A stretch of 64,000 bases of DNA, taken from assembly GCF_028372415.1 (NCBI RefSeq), contig NC_092872.1, forward strand, positions 515,096,224-515,160,223, given 5' to 3'. The notes under the pieces are model-generated. The model saw only the letters and a program-made list of their open reading frames with translations, searched no databases and was not told where the DNA came from. Position numbers and translations under genes: made by a program. Position 1 is the first letter of the stretch. Every line of letters starts with the position of its first letter. Shown here piece after piece: positions 63,631 through 64,000 of the stretch. Source of the DNA: Notamacropus eugenii. Lineage: Eukaryota; Chordata; Mammalia; Diprotodontia; Macropodidae.

Positions 63631-63679
63631 CTTTAGAATTTCAAGTAGATCAAGATACTCAAAGGTATTTTCGATATCT

Positions 63680-63785
63680 CAGTAACTCTTAGAACTGAAA
63701 ACAGTGTTCTAGATATGGTCTGATCAGGACTGAGGTTTTAGTGGGACTACATCCCATCTTCCTTTTCATATTCCTTGTTACTTCT
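63680..63785 (-). mobile_element. L3/CR1 fragment, antisense
   Basis: 'aactgaaaacagtgttctag' and 'atatggtctgatcaggactg' match the antisense L3/CR1 segment that follows the copies seen at 9160. Confidence 0.7.
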
Positions 63786-63799
63786 TTGGCTTGTGTAAC

Positions 63800-63935
63800 A
63801 CTGATCTCTCCTGATTCTCCTTTTATCTCTGCGGGCCTTAGTTCCTTATCCTTCTTCTACCTCCTAAGTACACTTAGGAGAGAGGTGCCTCTCTCTCACA
63901 AGACTCTGTCCTTGTTTCGCTCTCTTTCCCTCCTC
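63800..63935 (+). mobile_element. Possible L2 RT-region fragment, sense
   Basis: 'ctctcctgattctcctttta' and 'gagaggtgcctctctctcac' followed by 'aagactctgtccttg' loosely follow L2 ORF2 sense text around GVPQGSVLGPL. Weak. Confidence 0.3.
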
Positions 63936-64000
63936 TTCCCTCTCCTTCCCTTCCCTCTCCTCCTTTCCCTCCCCTCTTCTCTTCCTTTCCCACTCTTCCC
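63885..64000. repeat. Polypyrimidine tract at the window edge
   Basis: Almost pure C/T from about 63930 to 64000, with mixed CCCTCTC and TTCCC units. It may continue beyond the window. Confidence 0.85.

Overview
The window is intergenic or deep intronic DNA from a mammal, most likely a marsupial. The evidence is its repeat content. Dozens of MIR-like CORE-SINEs, often with the motif CTCAGTTTCCTCATCTGTAA, sit among many L2 and some L3/CR1 LINE fragments. There are truncated L1s and one RTE-type LINE. Two further SINE classes end in RTE-type 3' tails: one matches the RTE copy in this window, the other resembles BovB. I recall this mix from marsupial genomes. No species can be fixed by reading alone. 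I found no confident protein-coding gene, no RNA gene and no CRISPR array.

Layout. 1-2.6 kb is mostly single-copy with a GCGT/GT tract. 2.6-24.9 kb is a mosaic of MIR, L2 and L3 fragments cut by young L1 tails with target-site duplications and by a textbook full-length RTE-tailed SINE (16430-16744). 24.9-30 kb holds an unassigned block and two antisense L1 copies. 30.5-33.7 kb is an antisense L2 interrupted by an RTE LINE and by an L1 that keeps both ends but lacks its middle. 34.3-35.4 kb is a repeat-poor island. 35.4-52 kb is again mosaic, with a Tigger-type DNA transposon (44427-45117), a sense L1 tail (42915-43925) and an apparently inverted L1 carrying a SINE (50672-51236). 52.2-57.3 kb is the longest repeat-poor stretch and contains a weak promoter-plus-first-exon candidate near 54.3-54.96 kb. 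57.4-64 kb returns to MIR/L2 and ends with a long ATCC/TATC array, a hAT MITE and a pyrimidine tract.

SINE shorthand in the entries: type M = MIR-like. Type B = MIR-like with a longer 3' part (GCTTTGCAAACCTTAAAG, then ATAAATGCTAGCTATTAT). Type A = tRNA-like head, core, and a BovB-like tail around AAGAGTCAGA...GACTGAA. Type W = the head and short body with a poly-A. Type R = the type W head fused to an RTE 3' tail. Assignments come from remembered consensus sequences, without alignment, so repeat boundaries are good to about 10-30 bases unless a target-site duplication (TSD) is given.

The most useful observations are mechanistic: SINE tails matched to RTE LINEs, L1 tails repeatedly lodged in L2 ends, L1s with both ends but no middle, a 70-base duplication 1.5 kb apart, and a three-copy hAT MITE family. 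I saw no convincing new biological system.
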